Assembly: GCF_000743715.1 (NCBI RefSeq)
Contig: NZ_JQEY01000001.1
Span: forward strand, 1 to 64,000
Reading direction: 5' to 3'
DNA length: 64,000 nt
Source of the DNA: Palleronia rufa
GTDB taxonomy: Bacteria > Pseudomonadota > Alphaproteobacteria > Rhodobacterales > Rhodobacteraceae
The notes beneath the pieces were generated by a model that saw nothing but the letters and a program-made list of their open reading frames with translations, was not told the DNA's origin and did not search any database. Both the position numbers and the translations under genes were made by a program. Every line of letters begins with the position of its first letter. Position 1 is the first letter of the stretch. Shown piece after piece: positions 1 to 7,725 of this stretch.

Positions 1-380
1 ACCTTGATGCCCGTGCTATCGATCAGGAGATGCACTGGGCCGTTGGAGCCACGATACGGGATGTTCACGGCCAGCGTTTTCTGGCGGCGCGATAGCGTGC
101 TGAAGTCGGGCACCGCCCAGTTCAAACCGATCAGACGCAACAGGCTCTCGACGAACCCGGTCGTCTGGCGCAACGCCATGCCAAACAGAACCTTCATCGT
201 CAGGCATGTCTGGATGGCGGTATCGCTGTAGGTTGGCTGTCGGCCGCGTTTGCCGGTCGGCGCAGCATCCCAGATCATCTCTGGGTCAAACCAGATCGTC
301 AGCGAGCCACGGCGCTTGAGCGCTTCATTATAGGCCGGCCAGTTCCTGGTCGTGTAGGTTGGCGGTGTGGGTCTGCTCAT
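1..380 (-). CDS. IS5-family transposase, N-terminal part (truncated by window edge)
   Basis: Reading the minus strand from the ATG at 380-378 gives a protein beginning MSRPTPPTYTTRNWPAYN, followed by a segment with RGSLTIWFDPEMIWDA. This is the usual opening of IS5-family transposases with a DUF4096/InsH-like N-terminus. The frame stays open to the window edge and ends in HLLIDSTGIK, where the first catalytic Asp of the DDE domain is expected. About 126 residues are visible. The enzyme would cut and join the ends of its own element. No stop codon or frameshift is seen in the visible part, so this copy may be intact beyond the edge. Confidence 0.8.
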   Translation of the reverse strand, partial: MSRPTPPTYTTRNWPAYNEALKRRGSLTIWFDPEMIWDAAPTGKRGRQPTYSDTAIQTCLTMKVLFGMALRQTTGFVESLLRLIGLNWAVPDFSTLSRRQKTLAVNIPYRGSNGPVHLLIDSTGIK

Positions 381-443
381 GTCGTCCAGCTACCACGCTG
401 GACTCACGACATGAATCCCTCACCGGGTTTGTGCAACAGAGCC
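1..443 (-). mobile_element. IS5-family insertion sequence, left part outside the window
   Basis: The element carries a transposase on the minus strand that runs off the left edge. Its right terminus is read at about 427-443, where the sequence GTTTGTGCAACAGAGCC matches the complement of the GGCTCTGTTGCACAAAC end typical of this IS5 subgroup. Immediately after this end the sequence continues inside an IS3 orfB reading frame, so the element inserted into an older IS3 copy. The left inverted repeat and the target duplication cannot be checked because they lie outside the window. Confidence 0.75.
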
Positions 444-1056
444 TCAGAACCCGCAAACACAAGGTGACGACCGATAGCGATCACAAGTTCAATATCGCGC
501 CGAACCTGCTGGATCGAGACTTCAACACTGATGCGCCCAACCAGAAGTGGGCCGGTGACATTAGCTATGTCTGGACCCGCGAAGGCTGGTTGTATCTGGC
601 CGTAATCCTCGATCTGCATTCACGGCGTGTGATCGGCTGGGCCGTGAGCAACCGGATGAAACGCGACTTGGCGATCCGGGCGTTGAACATGGCCATAGCT
701 TTTCGGGCGCCGCCCAAAGGCTGCATCCATCATACGGATCGCGGGTCGCAATATTGTTCACACGACTATCAGAAGCTTTTGCGCCAGCATGGCTTCAAGG
801 TGTCGATGAGCGGCAAGGGCAATTGCTATGACAACGCCGCTGTCGAAACCTTCTTCAAGACGATCAAGGCCGAGCTGATCTGGCGCAGGTCATGGGAAAC
901 GCGGCGGCAAGCTGAAGTGGCGATCTTTGAATACATCAATGGCTTCTACAATCCGCGTCGCCGCCACTCAGCACTGGGCTGGAAAAGCCCCGTCGCATTC
1001 GAAAGAAAAGTGGCTTAAACGAGCACTTGGGGCGGCACGAAATCGCGACAGGTCCA
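444..1056 (+). mobile_element. IS3-family insertion sequence, left half lost to IS5 insertion
   Basis: The right part of an IS3-family element follows the IS5 end. It holds the 3' part of orfB and finishes with a terminus near 1030-1056 containing GGCACGAAATCGCGACAGG, which resembles the right end of the common alphaproteobacterial IS3 copies ending in CGCGACAGGTCCA. The end lies about 11 bases before the start codon of the DUF932 gene, so the element now supplies the upstream region of that gene. Confidence 0.7.
446..1018 (+). pseudogene. IS3-family transposase OrfB, C-terminal two thirds
   Basis: The segment encodes the rve/DDE integrase core of an IS3 OrfB. The catalytic triad is visible as D in WAGDISYVW, D in IHHTDRGSQY and E in AAVETFFKT, and the C-terminus has the usual YNPRRRHSALGWKSP. 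The N-terminal helix-turn-helix part and OrfA are missing because the IS5 element sits at 443. An open frame continues upstream into IS5 sequence to about 359, but those residues are not transposase. The fragment is unlikely to work on its own. Confidence 0.85.
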
Positions 1057-1067
1057 GAGGTTTCCCA

Positions 1068-2258
1068 ATGAACACCGAGATTATCGATGCCGGGCGTGAC
1101 GCCAGCGGCGGCTATAAGGTGGAAGTGTCGCGCGGAACGAATGTGGACCGCGTGTCGTCCGAGTGGTTCTCGCGGCCGGATGACGAGCGGTATCTGTCGC
1201 TCGACGATCTCTTTACGTCCGTCAAAGGCCGGGCGGAGCGCAGCCGGACGCGCACGGTGGAGAGTGCGCCGATCCGGGTCGAGGCGTATCGCGACAACCC
1301 GGAGAAGCTGGGCCTTGTCCTACCGGGCGCGGCTGAACCCATCGCGCCGACGCATTGGTCCTTCGGCCAGCTCTCGAGCCTCGTCGGCGCGCCGGCCGCC
1401 TATCTGCGGCAACTGCCCGCGCCGCTGGCGGGGATCAACCTGCAGTACTGGCTGACCAACCACCGGGCAGAGCAGATCAAGACGATGGAGGTCGCGGAAG
1501 GTCGCACCGAACTGCGCGCTGTCACCGGCCCCGACTATGGGCGCATCTACGACCATGAACTGGTCTCCGCCGTCCAGCGCATCGCGGGCAACGGGACAGG
1601 CGACACCCGCTGGAAGGTGCCGGGCGTGCTCGACTGGTCGACGGGCATCTACAATCCGCGCGTGGATGTGACGAAGGAGACGACGACGCTCTACGCCTCG
1701 GACCGCGACGTGTTCCTGTTCCTCGTCGACGATCTCAACCCGATCGAGGCGGGGCTGCTGCCCGACGGCTCGCCCGACCTCTATTTCCGGGGGTTCTATT
1801 GCTGGAACTCCGAGGTAGGAGCCAAGACGCTCGGTATCGCCAGCTTCTACCTGCGCGCCGTCTGCCAGAACCGCAACCTGTGGGGCGTCGAGGACTTCCA
1901 GGAGATCACGATCCGGCACTCGAAATACGCCGCCTCCCGCTTCGCCCACGAGGCCGCGCCTGCGCTAAGCCGCTTCGCCGAGTCCTCGCCCGCACCCTTC
2001 ATCGACGGCATCCGCGCGGCGCGGAGTAAGATCGTCGCGCGGTCGGACGAGGACTGTCAGGATTTCCTGCGCAAGCGCGGGTTCTCGAAGGCGGAGACGG
2101 GGCGAATCGTCGAGACGGTCCTGGCCGAGGAAGGCCGCCCGCCTGAGAGCGTCTTTGACTTCGTGCAGGGGATCACGGCGGTCGCCCGGTCGAAACCGCA
2201 GCAGGATGCGCGGTTGGTGATGGAGGGGAAGGCGAAGGCGTTGCTGGAGAAGGTCTGA
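1068..2258 (+). CDS. DUF932 domain protein (phage/plasmid-like, TIGR03299 type)
   Basis: This is a 396-residue protein of the DUF932 family, found on plasmids, phages and integrative elements. The molecular function is not established. I chose the ATG at 1068 because the family start MNTEIIDAG follows it and an AGAGG ribosome site lies just upstream. An open frame runs back to 927 but encodes IS3 sequence. Features seen include WSFGQLSSLVGAPAAYLRQL, the motif YGRIYDHELV and a GFYCWNSEVG segment. The only upstream DNA is the IS3 right end, so the native promoter may have been lost. The gene faces the RES toxin gene tail to tail with a 68-base gap. Confidence 0.8.
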   Translation: MNTEIIDAGRDASGGYKVEVSRGTNVDRVSSEWFSRPDDERYLSLDDLFTSVKGRAERSRTRTVESAPIRVEAYRDNPEKLGLVLPGAAEPIAPTHWSFGQLSSLVGAPAAYLRQLPAPLAGINLQYWLTNHRAEQIKTMEVAEGRTELRAVTGPDYGRIYDHELVSAVQRIAGNGTGDTRWKVPGVLDWSTGIYNPRVDVTKETTTLYASDRDVFLFLVDDLNPIEAGLLPDGSPDLYFRGFYCWNSEVGAKTLGIASFYLRAVCQNRNLWGVEDFQEITIRHSKYAASRFAHEAAPALSRFAESSPAPFIDGIRAARSKIVARSDEDCQDFLRKRGFSKAETGRIVETVLAEEGRPPESVFDFVQGITAVARSKPQQDARLVMEGKAKALLEKV

Positions 2259-2326
2259 GGGAGGTGGTTTGTTCTCAGAGCTTTAATGCCAAGAGTTGAA
2301 GTGTCGCATGAGGACATCGAGGGGCG

Positions 2327-3016
2327 TTAGAACCCCTCGATCGTGAATTCGGGTGCACCTTGCCAGACCAGCTTCCAGCTCGCGCCAGGGCGGACATTCT
2401 GGATGATCCCGGGATCGAAGGCGACGAAGCACCGTCCGCCCGGGTAGCGTACGGAGGGATAGATCAGCCCGCGATGCCCCTCTGATCTCAGATCCGCGGC
2501 AAGGCGCTGCCCGGCCGGGTAGCCCCGCTCGGGGGCCGGATCGAGCGCGGGATGCGCCTCCCCGTGCAGATCCGGGAAGTCCCCGATGAAATCCGCCAGC
2601 AATTCCACGTAACGGGCCTCGTCCTCGTAGCGGCCGATGAAGCCCAGTTCGCGGGTCCGGTGAAACCCGACCTCTTGCGCGCTCGTCAGCATCTCCCAGG
2701 CGCAATACCAGGCACCGCGGTCACCAGTATTGAAGCGGTTGCCCGAGGGTCTCGTGTACGTGAAGGCCGCGTTGATATGGCTCTGTCCATAGAGGGTCAG
2801 GTCATGAGACCGCCGCGCGAAAGCGAGTTCGCGGCGGTCGAGCGCGGGGCTGCCCTGCGCCTCGGCGATCAGGCGGGCACTGGTCTCGCCCTCGATCTCG
2901 GCGAGAATCGCGGCCTCCTCGTCGCTGTCGACCAGTCCCCGCAGCACGGGCGGCTTGTGATGGGTCTCGGAGATCAGCCGGACAAGGGCGCGGTCATTGA
3001 CCGACGTGACCCTCAA
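2327..3016 (-). CDS. RES-domain toxin (NAD+-phosphorolysing family)
   Basis: This 229-residue protein matches the RES toxin family, whose characterised members destroy cellular NAD+. The conserved catalytic pattern is visible: an Arg in TYTRPSGNRFN, a Glu in SAQEVGFH and a Ser in LIYPSVRYPGG. It starts with TTG at 3016, which overlaps the TGA of the upstream antitoxin gene, so translation is probably coupled and the toxin is made at a low rate. A RES toxin downstream of an Xre/MbcA/ParS antitoxin is the standard operon order. The pair may stabilise the mobile region. No truncation is seen. Confidence 0.85.
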   Translation of the reverse strand: MRVTSVNDRALVRLISETHHKPPVLRGLVDSDEEAAILAEIEGETSARLIAEAQGSPALDRRELAFARRSHDLTLYGQSHINAAFTYTRPSGNRFNTGDRGAWYCAWEMLTSAQEVGFHRTRELGFIGRYEDEARYVELLADFIGDFPDLHGEAHPALDPAPERGYPAGQRLAADLRSEGHRGLIYPSVRYPGGRCFVAFDPGIIQNVRPGASWKLVWQGAPEFTIEGF

Positions 3017-3402
3017 ACCCCGCCCCGCAGCGCATCGACATAGCCCCGCACGCGCAGGATCTTGGGCAATCCCCCTTCGATCATCGCGTCAACAGGCCGC
3101 GCGCCGTCGAACTCCGGACCCCGGTTAGGCAGCTTCACCCAGTCCCGCGAAATCGGCTGATTGAAGTAGAGCTCAAGCGACTTATAGAGGCCGATCAGCG
3201 CGCTCAAACGCAGCATCTGATCCCGCGTCAAATCCCCAGCAAACCCCGGCTTCTTGGCCCGCTTCCAGGTCGAGTCCGACATATCCGCCAGCGCCGCCGC
3301 TTCACGCAGGGTGAGCGACCAGGCCTCCGCGATCCGCGCGAAGGCCTTGAGAGCGACACCCTGCCGATCCGGCGCAGGACGTTCCAGAACAAGGTTTTCC
3401 AT
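3013..3402 (-). CDS. Xre/MbcA/ParS-type antitoxin of the RES pair
   Basis: This is a 129-residue antitoxin. The N-terminal half contains a helix-turn-helix-like segment (LTLREAAALADMSDSTWKRA). The C-terminal half has the MbcA/ParS toxin-binding signature, with a GLYKSLELYF segment and a terminal NRGPEFDGARPVDAMIEGG. I chose the ATG at 3402 because AGGAAGGAG lies 9 bases upstream, and a good promoter with an overlapping inverted repeat sits just before it. An open frame extends to 3579, but it would run through that promoter. It would neutralise the RES toxin and probably represses its own operon. Confidence 0.85.
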   Translation of the reverse strand: MENLVLERPAPDRQGVALKAFARIAEAWSLTLREAAALADMSDSTWKRAKKPGFAGDLTRDQMLRLSALIGLYKSLELYFNQPISRDWVKLPNRGPEFDGARPVDAMIEGGLPKILRVRGYVDALRGGV

Positions 3403-3432
3403 GTGTTGGCGCTCCTTCCTAGCTTGACTGAT

Positions 3433-3474
3433 GATATAAGGCCATATGGATTGATTTGCAAGTTCATATGGCCT
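3433..3474 (-). promoter_or_regulatory. Promoter and operator of the toxin-antitoxin operon
   Basis: On the minus strand there is a -35 box TTGCAA (3461-3456), a 17-base spacer and a -10 box TATATC (3438-3433), about 30 bases before the antitoxin start. A perfect 10-base inverted repeat, AGGCCATATG at 3439-3448 and CATATGGCCT at 3465-3474, brackets the -35 box and fills much of the spacer. A repressor bound there would block RNA polymerase, which fits autoregulation by the antitoxin. The repeat and boxes are seen directly; the role is inferred. Confidence 0.7.
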
Positions 3475-3572
3475 GCCCGGTGCCTCCAGAGTGAGAGGGG
3501 TGCCGGGTTTTCCGTGACGGGTTTGGAGGTCGGGAGAGAGGCTCCCGGCTGGCCTGTCGCGGAGATATCCCG

Positions 3573-5849
3573 ATGACAAAGCAACAAAAAATCACCCTCA
3601 GCGCCTCGCGCGACGTCCCCTTCAACAAGCTGATGCTCAGCCAGTCGAACGTGCGCCACGTCAAGGCGGGCGTGTCGATCGAGGAACTGGCCGAGGACAT
3701 CGCGCGGCGGACGCTGCTCAGCTCCATCACCGTGCGGCCCGTGCTGGACGACTGCGGCGCCGAGACCGGCATGTACTCGATCCCCGCCGGCGGGCGGCGG
3801 TTCCGGGCGCTCGAACTGCTCGTTAAGCAGAAGCGCATGAACAAGACAGCACTTGTCCCCTGCATCGTCCGCACCGATGGGCTCGCAGAAGAGGACAGCC
3901 TCGCCGAGAACGTCCAGCGTGCGCCGCTTCATCCGCTCGACCAGTTCCGTGCCTTCCAAGCGATGCGCGAGAAAGGTCGCACCGAGGAGGAGATCGCCGC
4001 AGCCTTCTTCGTCTCGGCCAGCGTGGTCAAGCAGCGGCTGAAGCTCGCCGCGGTCGCACCGTCGCTGCATGATGCCTATGCCGAGGAGGAAATGACGCTC
4101 GACCAGCTCATGGCCTTCACGGTCAACCCCGATCACGCGCGGCAGGAGCAGGTCTGGGAGGCGCTGCAGCGGCATTATTCGCGGCAGCCTTACGAGATCC
4201 GCCGCATGCTGACCGAGGGTGCGGTGCGGGCCTCGGACAAGCGGGCGCAGTTCGTCGGGCTCGACAACTATGTCGAGGCCGGGGGCGAGATCCTGCGCGA
4301 TCTGTTCCAGCAGGATGACGGCGGCTGGCTGCAGGATGCCGCCCTGCTCGACGTCATGGTGCGCGAGAAGCTCGCTGAAGAGGCCGAGGGGGTGCGTGCC
4401 GAGGGCTGGAAATGGGTCGAGGTCGATACCGAGTTCCCCTATGGCCATACCTTCGGGATGCGCCGGGTCAATGGCGAAGCGGTGCCGATGAGCGACGAGG
4501 AGGAGGCCCGCTACCAGGCGTTGAAGGCCGAATACGACGCGCTCGAGGCCGAGCATGCGGAAGCCGACGAACTGCCCGACGATGTCGATGCCCGGTTGGG
4601 CGAGATCGAGGAGGCGATGGAGGCACTCGAGGCGCGTCCGATCCGGTACGAGGCCGACGACCTCGCGCTGGCAGGAGCCTTCGTCAGCATCGACAACTCC
4701 GGGCGTCTGCGCGTCGAACGGGGCTACGTGCGGCCTGAGGATGAGCCGGTCGAGGAGGTGGAGGACCTCGGCGAGGTCGCACCGCAAGCGGCGCAGGTCG
4801 AGGACACCGACGACACTGTCGCGTCTATTGCGGACGACGAGGAAGAGGATGACGGCCTCAAACCGCTCTCCGACCGCCTCGTCATGGAACTGACGGCCCA
4901 TCGCACCCTGGCGCTGCGCAATGCGCTGGCCCAGGACCCGCAGGTCGCTTTCCTCGCAGCCCTGCACGCGATGGTCCTGCGGCTCTTCTACCGATACGCC
5001 GTCGACAGCTGCATCGAGATCGAACCGCGCAATGCCGCCTTCGGATCGCAGGTGCCGGGCCTCGGCGACACGGCCTACGCGCAGGCCATCGACCAGCGCC
5101 ACGAGACCTGGGCGGGGAACCTGCCGAAGGCACCCGAGGACCTCTGGGAGGCGCTGACCGAGTTCGACAGCTGCAGCCGCGAGGCGCTCTTCGCCCATTG
5201 CGTGGCGATGAGCGTGAATGCCGTCCACGACCCCTACCAGCGTCGCCCGCGCGCCATCGCGCATGCGGATGTGCTGGCCGGAACCGTCGGGCTCGACATG
5301 GCCAAGGCGGGCTGGACGGCCACGGGTGACAGCTACCTCGGTCGCGTGACCAAGCCCACACGTCCCGACATCGCCACCAACCTCGTCGTCAACACCGACC
5401 GGCGCACCTATCACATCGAGTTGCACGCGGACGCGGAGACCTGGATGCCCAGCGTTGCTTGGGCCTACCCGGAAGTGCGATCCACGCCACGCGCCCCGAT
5501 CCTCCGGCGTCCGGTGATCTCGCTCGAGGCCGATCGGCACTACCGCTACGGCCTGCAGGGCGACGCCCCGCCCTGGCGGCCGGTCTCGGTCTTCGACGAT
5601 GGACGGCGAGTCTATGTCGTCTTCCCGCCCGGCATCGCCCAAGGCGAAATGCCCCCGCTCTTCGTGATCGCCGCGGATGGGCGTGGCCAGATCGTGAACA
5701 CCCGCGTGCTCGGGAACGTGCTGATCGTCGATCGTCTGTTCGGCGCGGCGGAGCTGCGTCTCGGCGAAAGGCAGCAACAGGTCGTACGGATCGTAAGGAC
5801 GGATGGCATCCGACGTCAGCCGGGCGACCCCCGACCGGAGGCGGAGTGA
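3573..5849 (+). CDS. Chimeric ORF: ParB-like protein fused to C-terminal half of TrbG
   Basis: This 758-residue reading frame joins two unrelated families. Residues 1 to about 593 are a plasmid-type ParB/RepB/Spo0J protein, with a ParB nuclease-like segment (SIPAGGRRFRALELL, LAENVQRAPLHPLDQ), a KorB-like helix (FFVSASVVKQRLKLA) and the family tail ending DSYLGRVTK. From about residue 595 the sequence is TrbG/VirB9-type: PTRPDIATNLVV, TDRRTYHIEL, a VFPPG segment and the terminal QVVRIVR. The switch is at about 5346-5366. The N-terminal signal peptide and first half of TrbG are absent, so it cannot be exported as normal TrbG. The frame is uninterrupted, and the stop overlaps the trbI start. I interpret it as an in-frame deletion fusion. 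Confidence 0.85.
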   Translation: MTKQQKITLSASRDVPFNKLMLSQSNVRHVKAGVSIEELAEDIARRTLLSSITVRPVLDDCGAETGMYSIPAGGRRFRALELLVKQKRMNKTALVPCIVRTDGLAEEDSLAENVQRAPLHPLDQFRAFQAMREKGRTEEEIAAAFFVSASVVKQRLKLAAVAPSLHDAYAEEEMTLDQLMAFTVNPDHARQEQVWEALQRHYSRQPYEIRRMLTEGAVRASDKRAQFVGLDNYVEAGGEILRDLFQQDDGGWLQDAALLDVMVREKLAEEAEGVRAEGWKWVEVDTEFPYGHTFGMRRVNGEAVPMSDEEEARYQALKAEYDALEAEHAEADELPDDVDARLGEIEEAMEALEARPIRYEADDLALAGAFVSIDNSGRLRVERGYVRPEDEPVEEVEDLGEVAPQAAQVEDTDDTVASIADDEEEDDGLKPLSDRLVMELTAHRTLALRNALAQDPQVAFLAALHAMVLRLFYRYAVDSCIEIEPRNAAFGSQVPGLGDTAYAQAIDQRHETWAGNLPKAPEDLWEALTEFDSCSREALFAHCVAMSVNAVHDPYQRRPRAIAHADVLAGTVGLDMAKAGWTATGDSYLGRVTKPTRPDIATNLVVNTDRRTYHIELHADAETWMPSVAWAYPEVRSTPRAPILRRPVISLEADRHYRYGLQGDAPPWRPVSVFDDGRRVYVVFPPGIAQGEMPPLFVIAADGRGQIVNTRVLGNVLIVDRLFGAAELRLGERQQQVVRIVRTDGIRRQPGDPRPEAE

Positions 5850-7048
5850 TGACACACCCACCCGAAATGCCCGAGCGCCCAAGAAGCGAAGAGGACATCG
5901 CCCGCGAACTGCGCCTCAGACCCGACCCACCCCGCGTGATGCGTTTGTCCCGCCGGGCCATCGCGCTTGCAACGGCCGTCGGCGGGCTCGGAGTTGGCGC
6001 AATCCTGATCGTGGCGCTGCAGAGCAATCGCACGGACGGAACTCAGAGCGAGCTCTACTCCACGGAACGGATCCAGGCCGCCGAAGGGCCTACGACGCTC
6101 CCACGCGACTATGCCGATATCCCGCGTCTCGGACCGCCTCTGCCCGGTGAGCTTGGCCGCGCCATTCTCGGCGCTCAGGATCGGGGTCAGCCTGTGCCTG
6201 CTCCGCCGCTTGCGGGTCCGGTCCCGACGACCGTCGATCCGGACGAACAACGCAGACTTCAGGAGATCGAGGCCGCCCGCCTGAGCGCCCTCTTTGCCGA
6301 AGCGCAGACTGTGCCGCGTGGCGGCACGCCGCCAGTCCCGTCTCTGCCTGCGACCGGCGCGCTGTTTCCCACGAACCCGAATACCGGGGCGGCCAACGAC
6401 CCCGACTCGAGCCGGGAAACACTCCTCATGCGAACCGGAGACACGGAAACTGTGAGCGCTGAACGCATCACGGCACCGCCCTGTCCCTACATTCTGCAGG
6501 CCGGAACCGTCATCCCGGCTGCCTTGATCACCGGTCTTCGTTCCGACCTTCCCGGCCAGATCTCGGCGCAGGTGACGTCGAACGTCTATGGCAGTCCTTC
6601 GGGTCGCTACCTGCTGATCCCGCAAGGCGCTCGGCTTCTGGGGGAGTATGACAGCCGCATCGCGTCCGGGCAAAGCCGCCTGCTCCTCGTCTGGACCCGG
6701 CTCATCCTTCCGGATGGTCGCTCCCTTGTGCTGGAGCGCGCGCCCGGCACGGACGGAACCGGCGCGTCCGGCCTGCAGGACCGGGTAAACTACCATTGGG
6801 GTCGCGTCTTCCTGGCCGCAGGCCTCGCCACGATCCTGAACCTCGGCCTGGAGAGCAGAGCCGACAGCGCGGATGACGTCGCCCGCGCCATCCGCGAAGC
6901 CGCGCAAGACACGATCGGGCGGACCGGGGACGAGATCGTGCAACAGCAGCTCGCCGTCCCACCGACATTGACCATCCGCCCGGGCTTCCCCGTCCGCGTC
7001 ATGGTCACCCGCGACCTGATCCTCGAGCTTTTGGGAGAAGTGAAATGA
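5849..7048 (+). CDS. trbI: TrbI (VirB10-like) conjugal transfer protein
   Basis: This 399-residue protein belongs to the TrbI/VirB10 family, the inner-to-outer membrane spanning component of type IV mating-pair machines. It has a cytoplasmic N-terminus, one membrane segment at about residues 36-55 (IALATAVGGLGVGAILIVAL), a Pro-rich periplasmic stretch, and the conserved C-terminal domain with ILQAGTVIPAALITGLRSD, YLLIPQGARLLGEYDS and FPVRVMVTRDLIL. The ATG overlaps the upstream TrbG-derived stop, as in intact trb operons. The remaining trb genes (trbB-F, J, L) are absent, so a transfer apparatus cannot be built from this locus. Confidence 0.9.
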   Translation: MTHPPEMPERPRSEEDIARELRLRPDPPRVMRLSRRAIALATAVGGLGVGAILIVALQSNRTDGTQSELYSTERIQAAEGPTTLPRDYADIPRLGPPLPGELGRAILGAQDRGQPVPAPPLAGPVPTTVDPDEQRRLQEIEAARLSALFAEAQTVPRGGTPPVPSLPATGALFPTNPNTGAANDPDSSRETLLMRTGDTETVSAERITAPPCPYILQAGTVIPAALITGLRSDLPGQISAQVTSNVYGSPSGRYLLIPQGARLLGEYDSRIASGQSRLLLVWTRLILPDGRSLVLERAPGTDGTGASGLQDRVNYHWGRVFLAAGLATILNLGLESRADSADDVARAIREAAQDTIGRTGDEIVQQQLAVPPTLTIRPGFPVRVMVTRDLILELLGEVK

Positions 7049-7107
7049 AGAAGCTGAAGCTCGGCCCGATCCATGACGACAAGCCGGTCAAGCTGACTGT
7101 GGAGCTT
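7045..7107 (+). pseudogene. DUF2274 gene, first ~21 codons only
   Basis: An ATG at 7045 overlaps the trbI stop and encodes MKKLKLGPIHDDKPVKLTVEL, the recognisable beginning of the small DUF2274 protein that normally follows trbI. After about codon 21 the similarity ends and the sequence becomes the interior of a nitrate ABC-transporter ATPase in another frame. The open frame continues to 7377 with Arg/Gly-rich shadow residues. This is the right-hand boundary of the conjugative-element remnant. Confidence 0.75.
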
Positions 7108-7720
7108 GGGCGCGGACCCGGAGCGGGCCGTGGTGTTCCAGTCGCCCTCTCTCTTCCCCTGGCTGACGGCGCGCGAGAATTGCGCCGTGGGCGTGGACAA
7201 GGTCTATCCCCGCGCCTCCCGCGCCGAGCGGCAGGACGTGGTGGAATACTACCTCGAACGGGTGGGGCTTGCCGATGCGATGGACAAGCCCGCCGCGGAT
7301 CTCTCGAACGGCATGAAACAGCGCGTGGGCATCGCGCGGGCTTTCGCCCTGTCGCCCAAACTCCTGCTGCTGGATGAGCCGTTCGGGATGCTCGACAGCC
7401 TCACCCGGTGGGAGCTTCAAGAGGTGCTGATGGAGGTGTGGGATCGCACCAAGGTCACCGCCATCTGCGTCACACACGACGTGGACGAGGCCATCCTTCT
7501 GGCCGATCGCGTGGTGATGATGACCAACGGCCCGCAGGCCACGATCGGCAAGATCGTGGATGTGGACCTGCCGCGCCCGCGCTCTCGCAAGGCGCTGCTC
7601 GAACATCCCGACTACTACCTCTACCGCGAGCAGGTGCTGAACTTCCTTGAGGAATACGAGCACGGCGCGCGGCCCAGGACCCAACCCAAACCGGCCGACA
7701 AGGCCATTGCGGCGGAGTAA
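7106..7720 (+). pseudogene. Nitrate/nitrite ABC transporter ATPase (NrtD type), N-terminal part missing
   Basis: The fragment encodes the distal part of an ABC ATPase of the NrtD/TauB-SsuB group. It begins with the Q-loop region (ERAVVFQSPSLFPWLTA) and keeps the signature LSNGMKQRVGIARA, Walker B LLLLDEPFGMLD and the switch His in CVTHDVDEA. The Walker A loop and everything before it are gone, because 7107 is a junction with the DUF2274 gene. Without Walker A it cannot bind ATP properly, so uptake through this transporter is lost unless another ATPase serves. The substrate-binding and permease genes that normally precede it are also absent. The assignment to nitrate rests on the NirB, NirD and NasA genes that follow. 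Confidence 0.8.
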
Positions 7721-7725
7721 GGCCG

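Noticed and set aside
3228-5882. An 884-residue open frame on the minus strand opposite the ParB/TrbG gene
   Set aside because: It is a mirror of high-GC coding on the plus strand; it shows no family motifs and runs through the antitoxin promoter.
7045-7377. A 110-residue protein starting at the DUF2274 ATG
   Set aside because: Only the first ~21 residues are DUF2274; the rest is the ATPase gene read in the wrong frame.
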